Of a stretch of 29,983 nt of DNA, positions 1-8,287 are shown piece by piece (the first letter of the stretch is position 1; every line of letters begins with the position of its first letter). Below the pieces are notes generated by a model. That model had not been told where the DNA came from. It did not search any database and was given only the letters and a program-made list of their open reading frames with translations. The DNA comes from an uncultured Collinsella sp. GTDB taxonomy: Bacteria; Actinomycetota; Coriobacteriia; Coriobacteriales; Coriobacteriaceae. The stretch spans positions 1 through 29,983 of the forward strand of contig USAJ01000014.1 in assembly GCA_900552685.1 (NCBI GenBank). The letters run 5' to 3'. Both the position numbers and the translations under genes were made by a program.

Positions 1-42
1 CGTAGCCCGAGACGGTCCCGGGCTGACAATTTCGACTGTAAT

Positions 43-77
43 GGACGTTCTTAAACGACTGTCAAACAAGAACGTCC
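43..77 (+). terminator. Hairpin, probable terminator of upstream unit
   Basis: Perfect 10-bp stem (43-52 with 68-77) and a 15-nt loop. Only a weak T-run (CTTTTG) follows about 12 nt later. It stands just before a stronger terminator, so the two probably form a tandem stop for a gene lying left of the window. A TAG at 3-5 could be that gene's stop, but this cannot be shown from so little sequence. Confidence 0.45.
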
Positions 78-101
78 CCAACGTCAACTTTTGTCAAGTC
101 C

Positions 102-140
102 AAGCGGCATTCTGTTTTTCGGAATGCCGCTTTCGTTTTT
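102..140 (+). terminator. Rho-independent terminator
   Basis: An 11-bp stem (102-112 with 122-132) containing GCGGCATTC and its complement, a 9-nt loop, then the T-rich tail TTTCGTTTTT. This is a classical intrinsic terminator. It separates the previous transcription unit from lspA. The region 141-252 is AT-richer and presumably holds the lspA promoter, but I see no convincing -35/-10 pair. Confidence 0.8.
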
Positions 141-252
141 AGCTGGTTATTTCGCTAGCGTTGGTGAATATGCTGCGGGTTTGGCGTTTGTCACTATAAG
201 ATGATTACTTGCGTTAAATGTAATTCGATGTTCTTGAGGGTAGGGGATTGAT

Positions 253-852
253 TTGGGTCGTGCTGGGGATATGACGCCGCCTTTGCGTTGGCGGTTGGGT
301 GTTGCTGGTGGGGTGGCGCTGGCTGTGTTGCTTGTTGACCAGCTGACCAAGCTTGCGGTTCGTGCCGTGGGCGAAGCTTTGCATGTGACTGTCATCCCCG
401 GTGTCATCGACTTTATGTTTGTCCGCAATATCGGTGCTGCCTTTAGCATGGGCGAGGGGCATGGCATCGCGTTTGCCGTGCTGGCGTTGGCGGTCATTAT
501 CGCTATTGCCGTGTACCTCGTTCGTGCACCCCAGCTCGCCCATCTTGAGGTTGTGGGCATGGCGATGGTTGCGGGCGGTGCTATCGGCAACGCTATCGAT
601 CGTTTGGCCTTTGGCTTTGTGACCGATTTTATTGCCACCACTTTCATCGACTTCCCTGTCTTTAACGTGGCCGATATTGGCATCACCGTAGGCGTCGTGC
701 TTGCCCTCATCGGCTACATGTTCTTGAGCCCTGCTGCCCGCGAAGTCGATGCGACTGCCGAGCTCAATGCCCGTGATGAGGCCCGCGCCAAGCGCAAAGC
801 CAAGCAGCGTGGGGAGCGTGCCCGCAAGATTCGCGAAAGGAATGAGCGTTAA
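253..852 (+). CDS. lspA: Lipoprotein signal peptidase (signal peptidase II)
   Basis: Membrane aspartyl protease that removes the signal peptide from prolipoproteins after lipidation. Four hydrophobic segments are visible, with the family signatures NIGAAFS (residues 59-65), GNAIDR with catalytic Asp116, and FNVADIGI with catalytic Asp141. The last 35 residues form a very basic Arg/Lys-rich cytosolic tail beyond the usual LspA end. The TTG at 253 is chosen because GAGG/AGGGG (236-246) sits 6 nt upstream. The ATG at 271 has a poorer ribosome site but would also give a full domain. The stop overlaps the next start (TAATG), so it is coupled to the RluD-type gene, a common lspA-rluD pairing. Confidence 0.93.
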   Translation: MGRAGDMTPPLRWRLGVAGGVALAVLLVDQLTKLAVRAVGEALHVTVIPGVIDFMFVRNIGAAFSMGEGHGIAFAVLALAVIIAIAVYLVRAPQLAHLEVVGMAMVAGGAIGNAIDRLAFGFVTDFIATTFIDFPVFNVADIGITVGVVLALIGYMFLSPAAREVDATAELNARDEARAKRKAKQRGERARKIRERNER

Positions 853-1865
853 TGGCCGACATCCATATTCTTGTTGCCGACGATTGCTCTGGCCAGCGTC
901 TCGACGCCTTTCTGGGTGCCAACGACGGCTGCCCCACGCGCTCTGCCTGCGCGCATCTGATCGAGGGCGGCGCCGTAATCGTGAACGGCGAGACCTGTCT
1001 GTCAAAAAAGTATGCCGTACGCGCCGGTGACCGCATCTCGGTCGACCTGCCCGAGCCGCACGATCCCACCGATGTGATTCCCGAGGCCATCCCGCTCGAC
1101 ATTCGCTATGAGGACGACTATCTCATTGTGCTCTCCAAGCAGCGCGGCCTGGTGTGCCATCCTGCACATGGTCATGAGAGCGGTACGCTCGCGAATGCCC
1201 TGGTCTATCACTGCGGTATCGACCATCTGGGCACCGTGCAGGGCGAGGACCGCCCCGGCATCGTGCATCGCCTGGATCGCGATACCTCGGGCCTTATGCT
1301 CGCGGCAAAAGACGACGACACCCAGCGCGCGCTTCAAAATCTCATTCGCACGCGTACGCTCGACCGCCGCTATATCACGCTTGTCCACGGGCACATCGCC
1401 ATGGACGAGGGCACCATCAATACCGGTATCGCCCGTTCTACGCGCGACCGCGTCAAGATGGCGGTTTCGGACGACCCCTTTGCCCGTCAGGCCATTACGA
1501 CCTTTAAAGTCCTCGAGCGCTTTGATTCCACGCGCTTTGACGATGGTTATACGCTCGTTGAGTGCCATCTGTTTACCGGTCGCACGCACCAGATTCGCGT
1601 GCATATGCGTCATATCAACCACGCCTGCGTGGGCGATCCACTCTACGGCAAGTGCGATGCGCGCGCCGACCAGGGCCTGACAAGGCAGTTCCTTCATTCC
1701 TGGCGCGTGGCGTTCGACCATCCCGTGACGGGGGAGCGCATTGAGTGCCGCGACGAGTTGCCGTGGGATCTCGCTGCGGTTCTCGACGATCTGGCTCCGC
1801 GCTCGCTCGGTCGCACGGCCGTTGGAGATGAAATCGTTCCGCAGCTCGGTCTTCTCGAAGCCTAG
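852..1865 (+). CDS. rluD: RluD-family 23S rRNA pseudouridine synthase
   Basis: Isomerises uridine to pseudouridine in structured RNA, most likely 23S rRNA. It has an N-terminal S4 RNA-binding domain (about residues 14-65) and a RluA/RluD catalytic domain. The catalytic motif HRLDRDTSG lies at 139-147, with Asp142 the nucleophile by family alignment. A second conserved motif TGRTHQIRVH is at 242-251. The 337-residue length fits RluD-like proteins. The start overlaps the lspA stop by one base. Assignment to RluD rather than RluC or another paralogue rests on neighbourhood and overall form, so the exact target uridines are not certain. Confidence 0.9.
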   Translation: MADIHILVADDCSGQRLDAFLGANDGCPTRSACAHLIEGGAVIVNGETCLSKKYAVRAGDRISVDLPEPHDPTDVIPEAIPLDIRYEDDYLIVLSKQRGLVCHPAHGHESGTLANALVYHCGIDHLGTVQGEDRPGIVHRLDRDTSGLMLAAKDDDTQRALQNLIRTRTLDRRYITLVHGHIAMDEGTINTGIARSTRDRVKMAVSDDPFARQAITTFKVLERFDSTRFDDGYTLVECHLFTGRTHQIRVHMRHINHACVGDPLYGKCDARADQGLTRQFLHSWRVAFDHPVTGERIECRDELPWDLAAVLDDLAPRSLGRTAVGDEIVPQLGLLEA

Positions 1866-1883
1866 CCAGTATTAGGTGGTTTC

Positions 1884-1912
1884 TTGAACTCGGTAAGCCT
1901 GCGGTAAGATAT
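1884..1912 (+). promoter_or_regulatory. Possible promoter for the glycosyltransferase gene
   Basis: TTGAAC at 1884-1889 is followed 15 nt later by TAAGAT (1905-1910), or 17 nt later by the shifted box AGATAT (1907-1912). It lies in the 82-bp gap after the RluD gene and about 40 nt before the ATG at 1948. Base matching only; moderate to weak. Confidence 0.3.
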
Positions 1913-1947
1913 ACGGTTGTTTACGTAACGCGTTGCTGGGAGCCTGC

Positions 1948-3243
1948 ATGCTCGCCTTTTTACAAACCAACACACCCATCGTGATCCTCAACCAGATTGT
2001 CGTCACGCTGCTCACGGTCTGCTTTCTGTACCAGGTTGTCTTCTTTGTCATTGGCGCTCTTCGTGGCGAGGTCGCGCCTCCCAAGGCCAAAAAACTCCAT
2101 CGCTATGCCTTCTTTATCGCGGCGCATAATGAGGAGGCCGTGATTGCCAACCTCGTTCGCTCCATCAAGGACCAGGATTATCCGTCCGAGCTTATCGAGG
2201 TCTTCGTGGTTGCCGACGCCTGCACCGACAACACCGCACAGCTCGCGCGCGAGGCAGGTGCCATTGTTTACGAGCGCAATGACCTGGCCCGCAAGGGCAA
2301 GAGCTGGGTCATGGACTTTGGCTTCGACCGCATCCTTAACGAGTATCCCGACACGTTTGAAGGCTACTTTATCTTCGATGCTGATAACGTTATCTCCCGC
2401 GATTACGTGTCCAAAATGAACGATGCCTTTGACCAGGGCTTCCATGTGGTCACGAGCTATCGCAATTCCAAGAACTTCGGCAGCTCGTGGATCTCGGCGG
2501 CTAATGCCACGTGGTATCTGCGCGAGGCGCGCTTTCTCAACAACGCGCGCAACATCTGTAAGACGTCTTGCGCCGTCTCGGGTTCGGGCTACCTCATCTC
2601 CGCTAGTGTCATCGAGGGCATGCACGGTTGGCAGTTCCACACGCTGACCGAGGACATCCAGTTCACCACGTTCTGCGCCATTCACGGCATTCGCATTGGC
2701 TATGCGCCGGCGGAGTTCTTTGACGAACAACCCGTGACGTTTAAGGCGTCCTGGAAACAGCGCATGCGTTGGACCAAGGGCTTCTACCAGGTGTTCTTTA
2801 CTTACGGTAAGCACCTGATCAAGTCGACCTTCCGCTACCATCGCTTTGCCGCCTACGACATGTTCATGACGATCGCCCCGGGTATGCTGCTGTCGCTCAT
2901 CTCGATGCTCGCCAATGCGACGTTCTTGATTGTGGGTGGCCTTTCGCATGGTTTCTTGGCTACCGAAGTTGAGATGCAGGCGTGCGCCGCTTCGCTCATT
3001 ATGACCTTCGCCATGATGTATCAGACTTTCTTTATCCTGGCGCTGCTCACGACTATCTTTGAGTACAAGCACATTCACTGCGCGCAAAAGTGGCGTCTGG
3101 TGACTAACCTGTTTACCTTCCCGATCTTTATGTTCAGCTATATCCCTATCACGGTGGCCGCGCTGTTCCTGAAGGTCGACTGGGTGCCGACGCAGCACGC
3201 CGTCAACGTTACCCTTGACGAGGTCATGCAAGGCGCCAAATAA
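1948..3243 (+). CDS. Membrane glycosyltransferase, family 2 (processive type)
   Basis: Inverting GT2 enzyme of the cellulose/hyaluronan-synthase-like type: an N-terminal membrane helix (about residues 12-38), a cytosolic GT-A domain, and four C-terminal membrane helices from about residue 300. Visible motifs are AAHNEE (58-63), the nucleotide-binding VADACTDN (88-95), the metal-binding DAD (144-146), the TED general base (234-236) and QRMRW (271-275), which is the QxxRW signature of processive synthases. The ATG at 1948 has GGGAG 5 nt upstream; a TTG at 1933 is possible but lacks a site. No polysaccharide export genes are adjacent. Sugar donor and product are unknown; a surface glycan or glycolipid is the reasonable guess. 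Confidence 0.85.
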   Translation: MLAFLQTNTPIVILNQIVVTLLTVCFLYQVVFFVIGALRGEVAPPKAKKLHRYAFFIAAHNEEAVIANLVRSIKDQDYPSELIEVFVVADACTDNTAQLAREAGAIVYERNDLARKGKSWVMDFGFDRILNEYPDTFEGYFIFDADNVISRDYVSKMNDAFDQGFHVVTSYRNSKNFGSSWISAANATWYLREARFLNNARNICKTSCAVSGSGYLISASVIEGMHGWQFHTLTEDIQFTTFCAIHGIRIGYAPAEFFDEQPVTFKASWKQRMRWTKGFYQVFFTYGKHLIKSTFRYHRFAAYDMFMTIAPGMLLSLISMLANATFLIVGGLSHGFLATEVEMQACAASLIMTFAMMYQTFFILALLTTIFEYKHIHCAQKWRLVTNLFTFPIFMFSYIPITVAALFLKVDWVPTQHAVNVTLDEVMQGAK

Positions 3244-3251
3244 CCACCACC

Positions 3252-3299
3252 AAAACCACCGCAAAGGGGACAGGCACCTTTGTGGTGGTTTTTGCTTTT
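3252..3299 (+). terminator. Terminator hairpin after the glycosyltransferase gene
   Basis: A 16-bp stem with one G-T wobble (3252-3267 with 3277-3292) and a 9-nt loop, followed by TTTTTGCTTTT. The stem is A-rich on the left and T-rich on the right, so it could work in both directions. The loop region contains GGGGACAGGCACC, which reads like part of a dispersed intergenic repeat. Confidence 0.7.
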
Positions 3300-3324
3300 G
3301 CGATGCAGCTCGAGGAGGAGTCCG

Positions 3325-3747
3325 ATGGCCTATATCCCGTTTTGGATTTGTATCTTTGCCGGCGTGGCAATTGATGCCCGAGAGCGACGGTTTCCCAATG
3401 GGCTTGCCGGCGCATGTGCCGTGGCGGCGTTGGCGGGCGTTTGGCTCGACCTCGGTTTGAACACAGCGCTTGACCACGCCGGTCTTGCGGTCATCGTCTA
3501 CCTTGGCCTTGTGCTTACCGAGTCGCTCTGGCGTAGAGTTCGCCACGCTCCTGGCATTGGCATGGGGGACGTCAAGGCACTCTTTGCCCTTTGTACCTTC
3601 GATCCCCTGGGCGGCGTTGTCGCGTTTGCGGTTGCGCTCCTGACCCTTGCCGTCGCTTGCCTCATCGCAAAATCGCGCTCCCTGCCATTGCTCCCGTTTT
3701 TAGTGCCGATTTTTGCCATAATCGAGGTCGTGGGCTGCACTTTGTAA
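3325..3747 (+). CDS. Small A24-family prepilin peptidase (TadV/CpaA-like)
   Basis: Membrane aspartyl protease of the type that cuts the leader of type IV prepilins or Flp-type pilins. At 140 residues it has only the peptidase domain and lacks the N-terminal zinc/methyltransferase part of PilD. Two catalytic aspartates are visible: one in AIDARERRFPN (about residue 17) and one in GMGDVK, the GxGD motif (about residue 80). About five or six hydrophobic segments are present. The start is fixed by GAGGAGGAG at 3312-3320, 4 nt before the ATG. No pilin, ATPase or secretion gene is nearby, so its substrate is not shown by context. Confidence 0.82.
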   Translation: MAYIPFWICIFAGVAIDARERRFPNGLAGACAVAALAGVWLDLGLNTALDHAGLAVIVYLGLVLTESLWRRVRHAPGIGMGDVKALFALCTFDPLGGVVAFAVALLTLAVACLIAKSRSLPLLPFLVPIFAIIEVVGCTL

Positions 3748-3778
3748 CCGATTGCGCATCCTTTTTAAGGAGCATGCC

Positions 3779-5026
3779 ATGGAATCTAATCAAGAAACGG
3801 CCGTCATTAAGGCGCGCATGGACCGTATTCCCTCGGCGTTGTCGCCCGAGCTTGTCGAGCGCATTGCCGCCGATCGTGCTTCGGGCTATGTCAACCCGTA
3901 TCGTTGCAACGATGATCAGGTCATTCGTCGTATTGATCGCGCCGCCGACAAAGGCACGCTTATGCGTCCGGCGTTTATGCGCGATACCGAAAAGATACTT
4001 CATCTTCCGGCGTACACCCGTTATGCAGGCAAAACGCAGGTCTTTAGCTTCCGTAGCAATGATGATCTTTCACGCCGCGGTTTGCACGTACAGCTTGTCT
4101 CCCGCATTGCGCGCGATATCGGTCGCGCCCTGGGGCTCAATTGCGATCTGATCGAGGCGATTGGCCTGGGTCACGACTTGGGACACACGCCTTTCGGCCA
4201 TGCCGGCGAGCGCTTCCTCAACGATATCTATCATGAGCGTACGGGGCGTTATTATTTCCATAACGTGCAGTCGGTTCGCGTGCTCGACGCGTTGTATGGC
4301 CGCAACGTGTCGCTCCAGACGCTCGACGGCGTGCTATGCCATAACGGCGAGTACGAGCAGCGTGTGTTTGAGCTCTCGGACATGGGCTCCTTTGACCAGT
4401 TTGACCAGACGGTTGAGGATTGCATTGCCACGGGCTATAGCGCAATTGAGCATCTGCGTCCCATGACGCTCGAGGGCTGCGTCGTTCGCATCTCGGATAT
4501 TCTTGCCTACGTCGGTCGTGACCGTCAGGATGCGATCGCGGCGGGCCTGCTTTCGCCCGACGCTTTTGATGATGGCCGGGGCGGTGCCTACAACAGTTGG
4601 ATCCTCACGCATGCCTCCATCGATATCGTTGAGCACAGCTATGGTAACCCGCGCATCGAGATGAGCGAGGACCTGTTTGAGGAAATTCGCCGAGCCAAGC
4701 GCGAGAACTACGAGAAGATCTATAGCAAGGGCGGTATCGAAGGCGATTCCGAGGCGGAGCTGCGCGAGGCGTTCGTAAAGCTCTACGATCGTTGCCTGCG
4801 GGATCTAAACAGTGGCGACGAGTCCTCTTACATCTTTAAGCACCATATTTCGCGCATTGAGCAGCAGCTTTCTTACTATGATCGCACCTATGCCTGGCAG
4901 GACGACAAGGATCAAGCCGTGGTGGATTATATCGCGAGCATGACGGACGGTTATTTCTGCGAGCTGACGAGCAAGCTGTTCCCTGGTCTGGAGTTTCCGC
5001 ACCGTACCTATATTAACGAACGGTAG
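3779..5026 (+). CDS. dGTPase-like HD-domain triphosphohydrolase
   Basis: Metal-dependent HD phosphohydrolase of the dGTPase family, which splits deoxynucleoside triphosphates to nucleoside and tripolyphosphate and so trims dNTP pools. Of 415 residues, the metal-binding part is clear: His103 in GLHVQLV and the HD pair at 132-133 within HDLGHTPFGHAGE, plus the following conserved HNVQSVRVLD (about 162-171). The ATG at 3779 has AAGGAG 6 nt upstream and is preferred over an upstream TTG at 3752. It lies just before rarA, giving a pair related to replication and nucleotide quality. Substrate preference (dGTP or broader) cannot be read from sequence. Confidence 0.87.
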   Translation: MESNQETAVIKARMDRIPSALSPELVERIAADRASGYVNPYRCNDDQVIRRIDRAADKGTLMRPAFMRDTEKILHLPAYTRYAGKTQVFSFRSNDDLSRRGLHVQLVSRIARDIGRALGLNCDLIEAIGLGHDLGHTPFGHAGERFLNDIYHERTGRYYFHNVQSVRVLDALYGRNVSLQTLDGVLCHNGEYEQRVFELSDMGSFDQFDQTVEDCIATGYSAIEHLRPMTLEGCVVRISDILAYVGRDRQDAIAAGLLSPDAFDDGRGGAYNSWILTHASIDIVEHSYGNPRIEMSEDLFEEIRRAKRENYEKIYSKGGIEGDSEAELREAFVKLYDRCLRDLNSGDESSYIFKHHISRIEQQLSYYDRTYAWQDDKDQAVVDYIASMTDGYFCELTSKLFPGLEFPHRTYINER

Positions 5027-5041
5027 TTCGTATTAATTCGG

Positions 5042-5047
5042 TATACT
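5042..5047 (+). promoter_or_regulatory. Possible -10 box before rarA
   Basis: TATACT lies about 40 nt before the rarA start in the short gap after the dGTPase gene. No good -35 is found 16-18 nt upstream, so this could be a weak promoter or chance. Confidence 0.3.
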
Positions 5048-5086
5048 GTTAGTGGAAAACGTTTTTGATTGATACACGGGATGGCT

Positions 5087-6436
5087 ATGGACGACCTTTT
5101 TTCTGCTTCGACGCGCGAGCGTTCCTTTCAGAATGCGCCGCTTGCGGTGCGCATGCGCCCCAATTCGCTCGACGAGTACGTGGGCCAGCAAAAGGCCGTC
5201 GGTAAGGGTTCATGGCTGCGTGCCGCGATCGAGCACGACGTGCTTTCGAGCGTGATTCTGTACGGGCCTGCCGGTACGGGCAAGACGACGCTGGCCCACA
5301 TTATCGCCAACCATACCAAGAGCGAGTTTGTTGAGGTCAGCGCCGTCACGGGTACCGTGAAGGACCTGCGTCGTGTGATTGATGAGGCCAAGACGCGCCT
5401 GAATACGTACGACCGCCGCACCATTCTATTCATCGATGAGATTCACCGCTTCTCTAAGTCGCAGCAGGATGCCCTGCTGCATGCAGTTGAGAACCGTACC
5501 GTCATTATGATTGGCGCTACGACAGAGAACCCGTACTTTGAGGTCAACTCGGCACTGTTGTCGCGCGGGCGCGTGGTGGAGCTTGAACATCTGAAGGATG
5601 AGGATATCGCCACGCTTATTGAGCGTGCGCTCGAGGCACCACAGGGCTTGAACGGAAAGTTCTCGGCCGATGAGGATACGGTCAAGACCATTTGCACGCT
5701 GGCAGCGGGTGACGCTCGCTCGGCGCTCACGACGCTCGAGCTTGCGAGCGAGATTGCCGTCACGTGTCCCGATACCGAGGGAACGCCAGCGCCTGCGGCG
5801 GGGGAGCGCTATCCCATCACCGTGGATGACGTGAAGATTGCCAATCCGCGTCGCGGCTTTACGTATGACAAAAACGGCGACATGCACTACGACATCATCA
5901 GTGCGTTCATCAAGTCCATGCGCGGTAGTGACCCCGATGCCACGATCTATTGGCTCGCGCGCATGATCGATGCTGGGGAGGATCCTAAGTTTATCGCTCG
6001 CCGCATTATGATTCACGCTTCTGAGGATGTTGGCAACGCCGACCCGCAGGCGCTTTTGGTGGCGCATGCCGCGTTTAAGTCTGCCGAGGTCATTGGCTAT
6101 CCCGAGTGCCGCATTAACCTGGCTCAGGCTGCACTCTATGTGTGCTTGGCGCCAAAATCCAACGCGTGTGAGGCTTCGATCGATGCGGCGCTGGCCGATA
6201 TCCATTCTAGTGGGCTTCGCGAGGTGCCGAGTTATCTGCGCGATCGCCATCGCCCGGGCAGCGATGAATACGGTGTGTATAAGTATCCACATGATTATCC
6301 CGAAGGCTGGGTCGATCAGCGCTATTTGCCCGAAGGCTTGGAACGCGGTGCATTTTGGCAGCCTGCCGGGCGCGGCTGGGAAGAGTGGCGCGTAGAGCAA
6401 AGCGAACGCGACCGCAGCGGGAATGCACCGAGGTAG
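5087..6436 (+). CDS. rarA: Replication-associated recombination ATPase RarA (MgsA)
   Basis: AAA+ ATPase related to clamp-loader subunits and the eukaryotic WRNIP1/Mgs1; it acts at stalled replication forks. Walker A GPAGTGKTT is at about residues 60-68, Walker B LFIDEIHRF has its DE at 117-118, and the following GATTENPYFEVNSALLSR matches the sensor region of RarA closely. The C-terminal half contains the tetramerisation domain, including MIHASEDVGNADPQAL. The start is uncertain: ATG 5087 (GGG 6 nt upstream, used here), ATG 5081 and TTG 5069 are in frame and differ only by a few residues. Length of about 449 residues is normal. Confidence 0.93.
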   Translation: MDDLFSASTRERSFQNAPLAVRMRPNSLDEYVGQQKAVGKGSWLRAAIEHDVLSSVILYGPAGTGKTTLAHIIANHTKSEFVEVSAVTGTVKDLRRVIDEAKTRLNTYDRRTILFIDEIHRFSKSQQDALLHAVENRTVIMIGATTENPYFEVNSALLSRGRVVELEHLKDEDIATLIERALEAPQGLNGKFSADEDTVKTICTLAAGDARSALTTLELASEIAVTCPDTEGTPAPAAGERYPITVDDVKIANPRRGFTYDKNGDMHYDIISAFIKSMRGSDPDATIYWLARMIDAGEDPKFIARRIMIHASEDVGNADPQALLVAHAAFKSAEVIGYPECRINLAQAALYVCLAPKSNACEASIDAALADIHSSGLREVPSYLRDRHRPGSDEYGVYKYPHDYPEGWVDQRYLPEGLERGAFWQPAGRGWEEWRVEQSERDRSGNAPR

Positions 6437-6467
6437 CTGCTGATAATTTTGTCCCACGTTGCTGCTC

Positions 6468-6498
6468 TTGGCATGTTCGGTCCCCTTTGGGGTACCAT
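6468..6498 (+). promoter_or_regulatory. Possible promoter of the sigma-factor operon
   Basis: TTGGCA at 6468-6473 and TACCAT at 6493-6498, 19 nt apart, lie in the 100-bp gap between rarA and the DUF948-like gene. The spacing is longer than ideal. If the sigma factor reads its own operon, its recognition sequence would also lie here, but I cannot define one. Confidence 0.3.
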
Positions 6499-6536
6499 GA
6501 AAAGCGTCTGTATTTCGATTCTTCCGGGAGGCTTGT

Positions 6537-7124
6537 ATGAGTCCCATTCAAATCGCCCTGCTGCTGCTCGCCGTTGCCAGCGTGTGGGCCATCGCTGAGC
6601 TCGCGCTTACCCTGCGCAAGACCCGCAATGTTGTCGACTCGCTCGATAAGACCGTGAACGACCTCAACAACACCATCGCCGAGGCTCAGCCTGTGGTGGC
6701 AAAGCTCGATGGCGCTGTCGATGAGCTTACGCCGGCGCTTGCCCAGATGGAGCCGCTGCTTAAGTCGAGCAAGACGGCAGTTGATGCCCTTACCTCCAAT
6801 CTCGTAGAGGTCGAAGCCGTGGTTCGCGACATTTCCGAGGTTACGGGCAGCATGGCCGAGGCCAGCAATGCTGTGTCGAGCGTGACCGACTCTGCCGCCG
6901 GTGCTGTGCAGAAGCTCTTCAATAAGGTGAAGGCTCCTGCAGCCGACGCCGATCGCAAGCTCGCCGCTGCCGCTGCGGAGGCCGAGCAGCCTACCGAGCG
7001 CGTCCTAATTGGCGAGGACGAGGCCGCCGCGGGCGACGATGATGGTCAGAAGTCTGTATCCAAGCCGGCTCAGTATTACACCTATACGCCCGCCGAGACC
7101 TCTGAGGAGTCCTGCGATGAGTAG
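6537..7124 (+). CDS. DUF948-like membrane-anchored coiled-coil protein
   Basis: A 195-residue protein with one N-terminal membrane helix (about residues 4-22), then heptad-like Leu/Val repeats to about residue 125 (for example VVDSLDKTVNDLNN and VDELTPALAQMEPLL), and an acidic, Ala-rich low-complexity tail. This matches the general form of DUF948/YtxG-type general-stress proteins. GGGAGG (6526-6531) is 5 nt before the ATG. It is the first gene of a unit with an RsbW-like protein, a SigB/F-type sigma factor and an AI-2E permease; its end overlaps the RsbW-like start by 8 nt. A role in membrane-linked stress sensing is inference only. Confidence 0.75.
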   Translation: MSPIQIALLLLAVASVWAIAELALTLRKTRNVVDSLDKTVNDLNNTIAEAQPVVAKLDGAVDELTPALAQMEPLLKSSKTAVDALTSNLVEVEAVVRDISEVTGSMAEASNAVSSVTDSAAGAVQKLFNKVKAPAADADRKLAAAAAEAEQPTERVLIGEDEAAAGDDDGQKSVSKPAQYYTYTPAETSEESCDE

Positions 7125-7494
7125 CGAAGCAACCTGCCCTATCACGCTGACCGTTGCCGGTGACCCGCGTCTCGCTCGCCTTGTGCGCATGACGGCAGCC
7201 AACGTTGGTGCCCTGTGCTCTATGTCTGTCGATCGCATCGAGGACATCCGCATGGCTGCTGAGGAGGCTTTCATCTTTGGTTGCACCGCGGTCGACTGCG
7301 ATGACATCACCATCAAATTCGATGTCGATGAGACCCACGTTGGCATGACTATTACCTTTGGCGACCAGGCTACGGTCGATGAAGACGACCAGGCTGCGGT
7401 GTATGCCGAGCTCATCCTCGCGAGCGTGTGCGACTCCTACGAAAAGACTACGGCGCCCCTGACGCTTTCCCTCGACCTCAAGGCGGATATCTAA
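7117..7494 (+). CDS. RsbW/SpoIIAB-like protein with lost ATP-binding boxes
   Basis: A 125-residue protein placed where the anti-sigma kinase of a SigB/SigF locus stands, with the RsbW/SpoIIAB layout in the first half, including IEDIRMAAEEA, which matches the helix leading into the N box. By eye, the family's N-box Asn (EAVTNA in SpoIIAB) is Phe here (EEAFIFG). The G1 box DxGxG is replaced by GDQAT, and the G2 SGMG segment is absent. ATP binding and RsbV kinase activity are therefore unlikely. It may still hold the sigma factor by another signal. Start ATG 7117 with GAGGAG 7 nt upstream; it overlaps the preceding gene by 8 nt and ends 1 nt before the sigma gene. Confidence 0.72.
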   Translation: MSSEATCPITLTVAGDPRLARLVRMTAANVGALCSMSVDRIEDIRMAAEEAFIFGCTAVDCDDITIKFDVDETHVGMTITFGDQATVDEDDQAAVYAELILASVCDSYEKTTAPLTLSLDLKADI

Positions 7495-7495
7495 T

Positions 7496-8287
7496 ATGAC
7501 CGAACGTTCCCGGAGCGGCAAGACCGCTTGGGACAAGGAGAAAACCCGCGAGCTGTTTCGTCGTTACAAGGAGACCGGTGATCCGGACGCCCGTGAGCAG
7601 CTCGTCATGTCCCATATGAACCTGGTAAGGTTTCTTGCCAACAAATTTAAGAATCGCGGCGAGCCGCTCGACGACCTCATGCAGGTCGGCTATCTGGGCT
7701 TGCTCAAGGCTATCGACCGTTTTGATCCCGAGCGCGGACTCGAGTTCACGACGTTTGCGACACCCACTATCCTGGGCGAGATCAAACGCCATTTTCGCGA
7801 CAAGGGCTGGAGTGTGCGCGTACCGCGTCGTCTGCAGGAGCTCTCGGCCAAGGTCAACCAGGCTACTGACAAACTTACCAACGAGCTGCAGCGTTCGCCC
7901 AAGGTTGAGGAGATCGCTGAGTATCTAGATGTGACTGTCGATGAGGTCCTTGAGGCTATGGAATCGTCTTCGGCCTATACCTCGGTGCCCATCGAGGCTC
8001 CTGGTGCGTCCGATTCCGACGATGCCCCTTCGATTCTCGACCGTTACGCCGACGACGACAACGAGCTCGACTTTACCGATGACCGCCTAGTGATCGAGGA
8101 AGCCATCCGTGATTTCTCGCCGCGCGAGCGCGAGGTGATCGAGCTGCGCTTTGTGAAGGGCATGACCCAGATCGAGATCGCCAAGAAGCTGGGTATTTCT
8201 CAGGTGCAGGTTTCGCGTCTGCTTCGCCGCACGCTTAAGAAGATTCAGGACAAGATCGACCCCGACGGAGTGATGATTCGTTCATGA
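7496..8287 (+). CDS. RNA polymerase sigma factor, SigB/SigF/SigG subfamily
   Basis: A 263-residue alternative sigma-70 factor. Region 2 is intact (LVRFLANKF then DDLMQVGYLGLLKAIDRF and the promoter-melting part TFATPTILGEIKRHFRDKGW), and VRVPRRLQEL is typical of the SigB/F/G group. Region 3 is present. Region 4 carries the helix-turn-helix (SPREREVIELRFVKGMTQIE and the recognition helix SQVQVSRLLRR). AAGGCGG precedes the ATG at 7496. Its neighbour is a degenerate RsbW-like protein, and no RsbV anti-anti-sigma gene is in the window. In this family such factors run general stress or development programmes; the regulon here is unknown. Confidence 0.92.
   Translation: MTERSRSGKTAWDKEKTRELFRRYKETGDPDAREQLVMSHMNLVRFLANKFKNRGEPLDDLMQVGYLGLLKAIDRFDPERGLEFTTFATPTILGEIKRHFRDKGWSVRVPRRLQELSAKVNQATDKLTNELQRSPKVEEIAEYLDVTVDEVLEAMESSSAYTSVPIEAPGASDSDDAPSILDRYADDDNELDFTDDRLVIEEAIRDFSPREREVIELRFVKGMTQIEIAKKLGISQVQVSRLLRRTLKKIQDKIDPDGVMIRS

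Noticed and set aside
3280..3324. TTG start extending the prepilin peptidase by 15 residues
   Set aside because: It would lie inside the terminator hairpin and has no ribosome site, whereas the ATG at 3325 follows GAGGAGGAG.
7009..7116. Upstream start for the RsbW-like gene
   Set aside because: The added part translates to a Pro/Arg-rich shadow of the preceding gene; ATG 7117 has GAGGAG at proper spacing.
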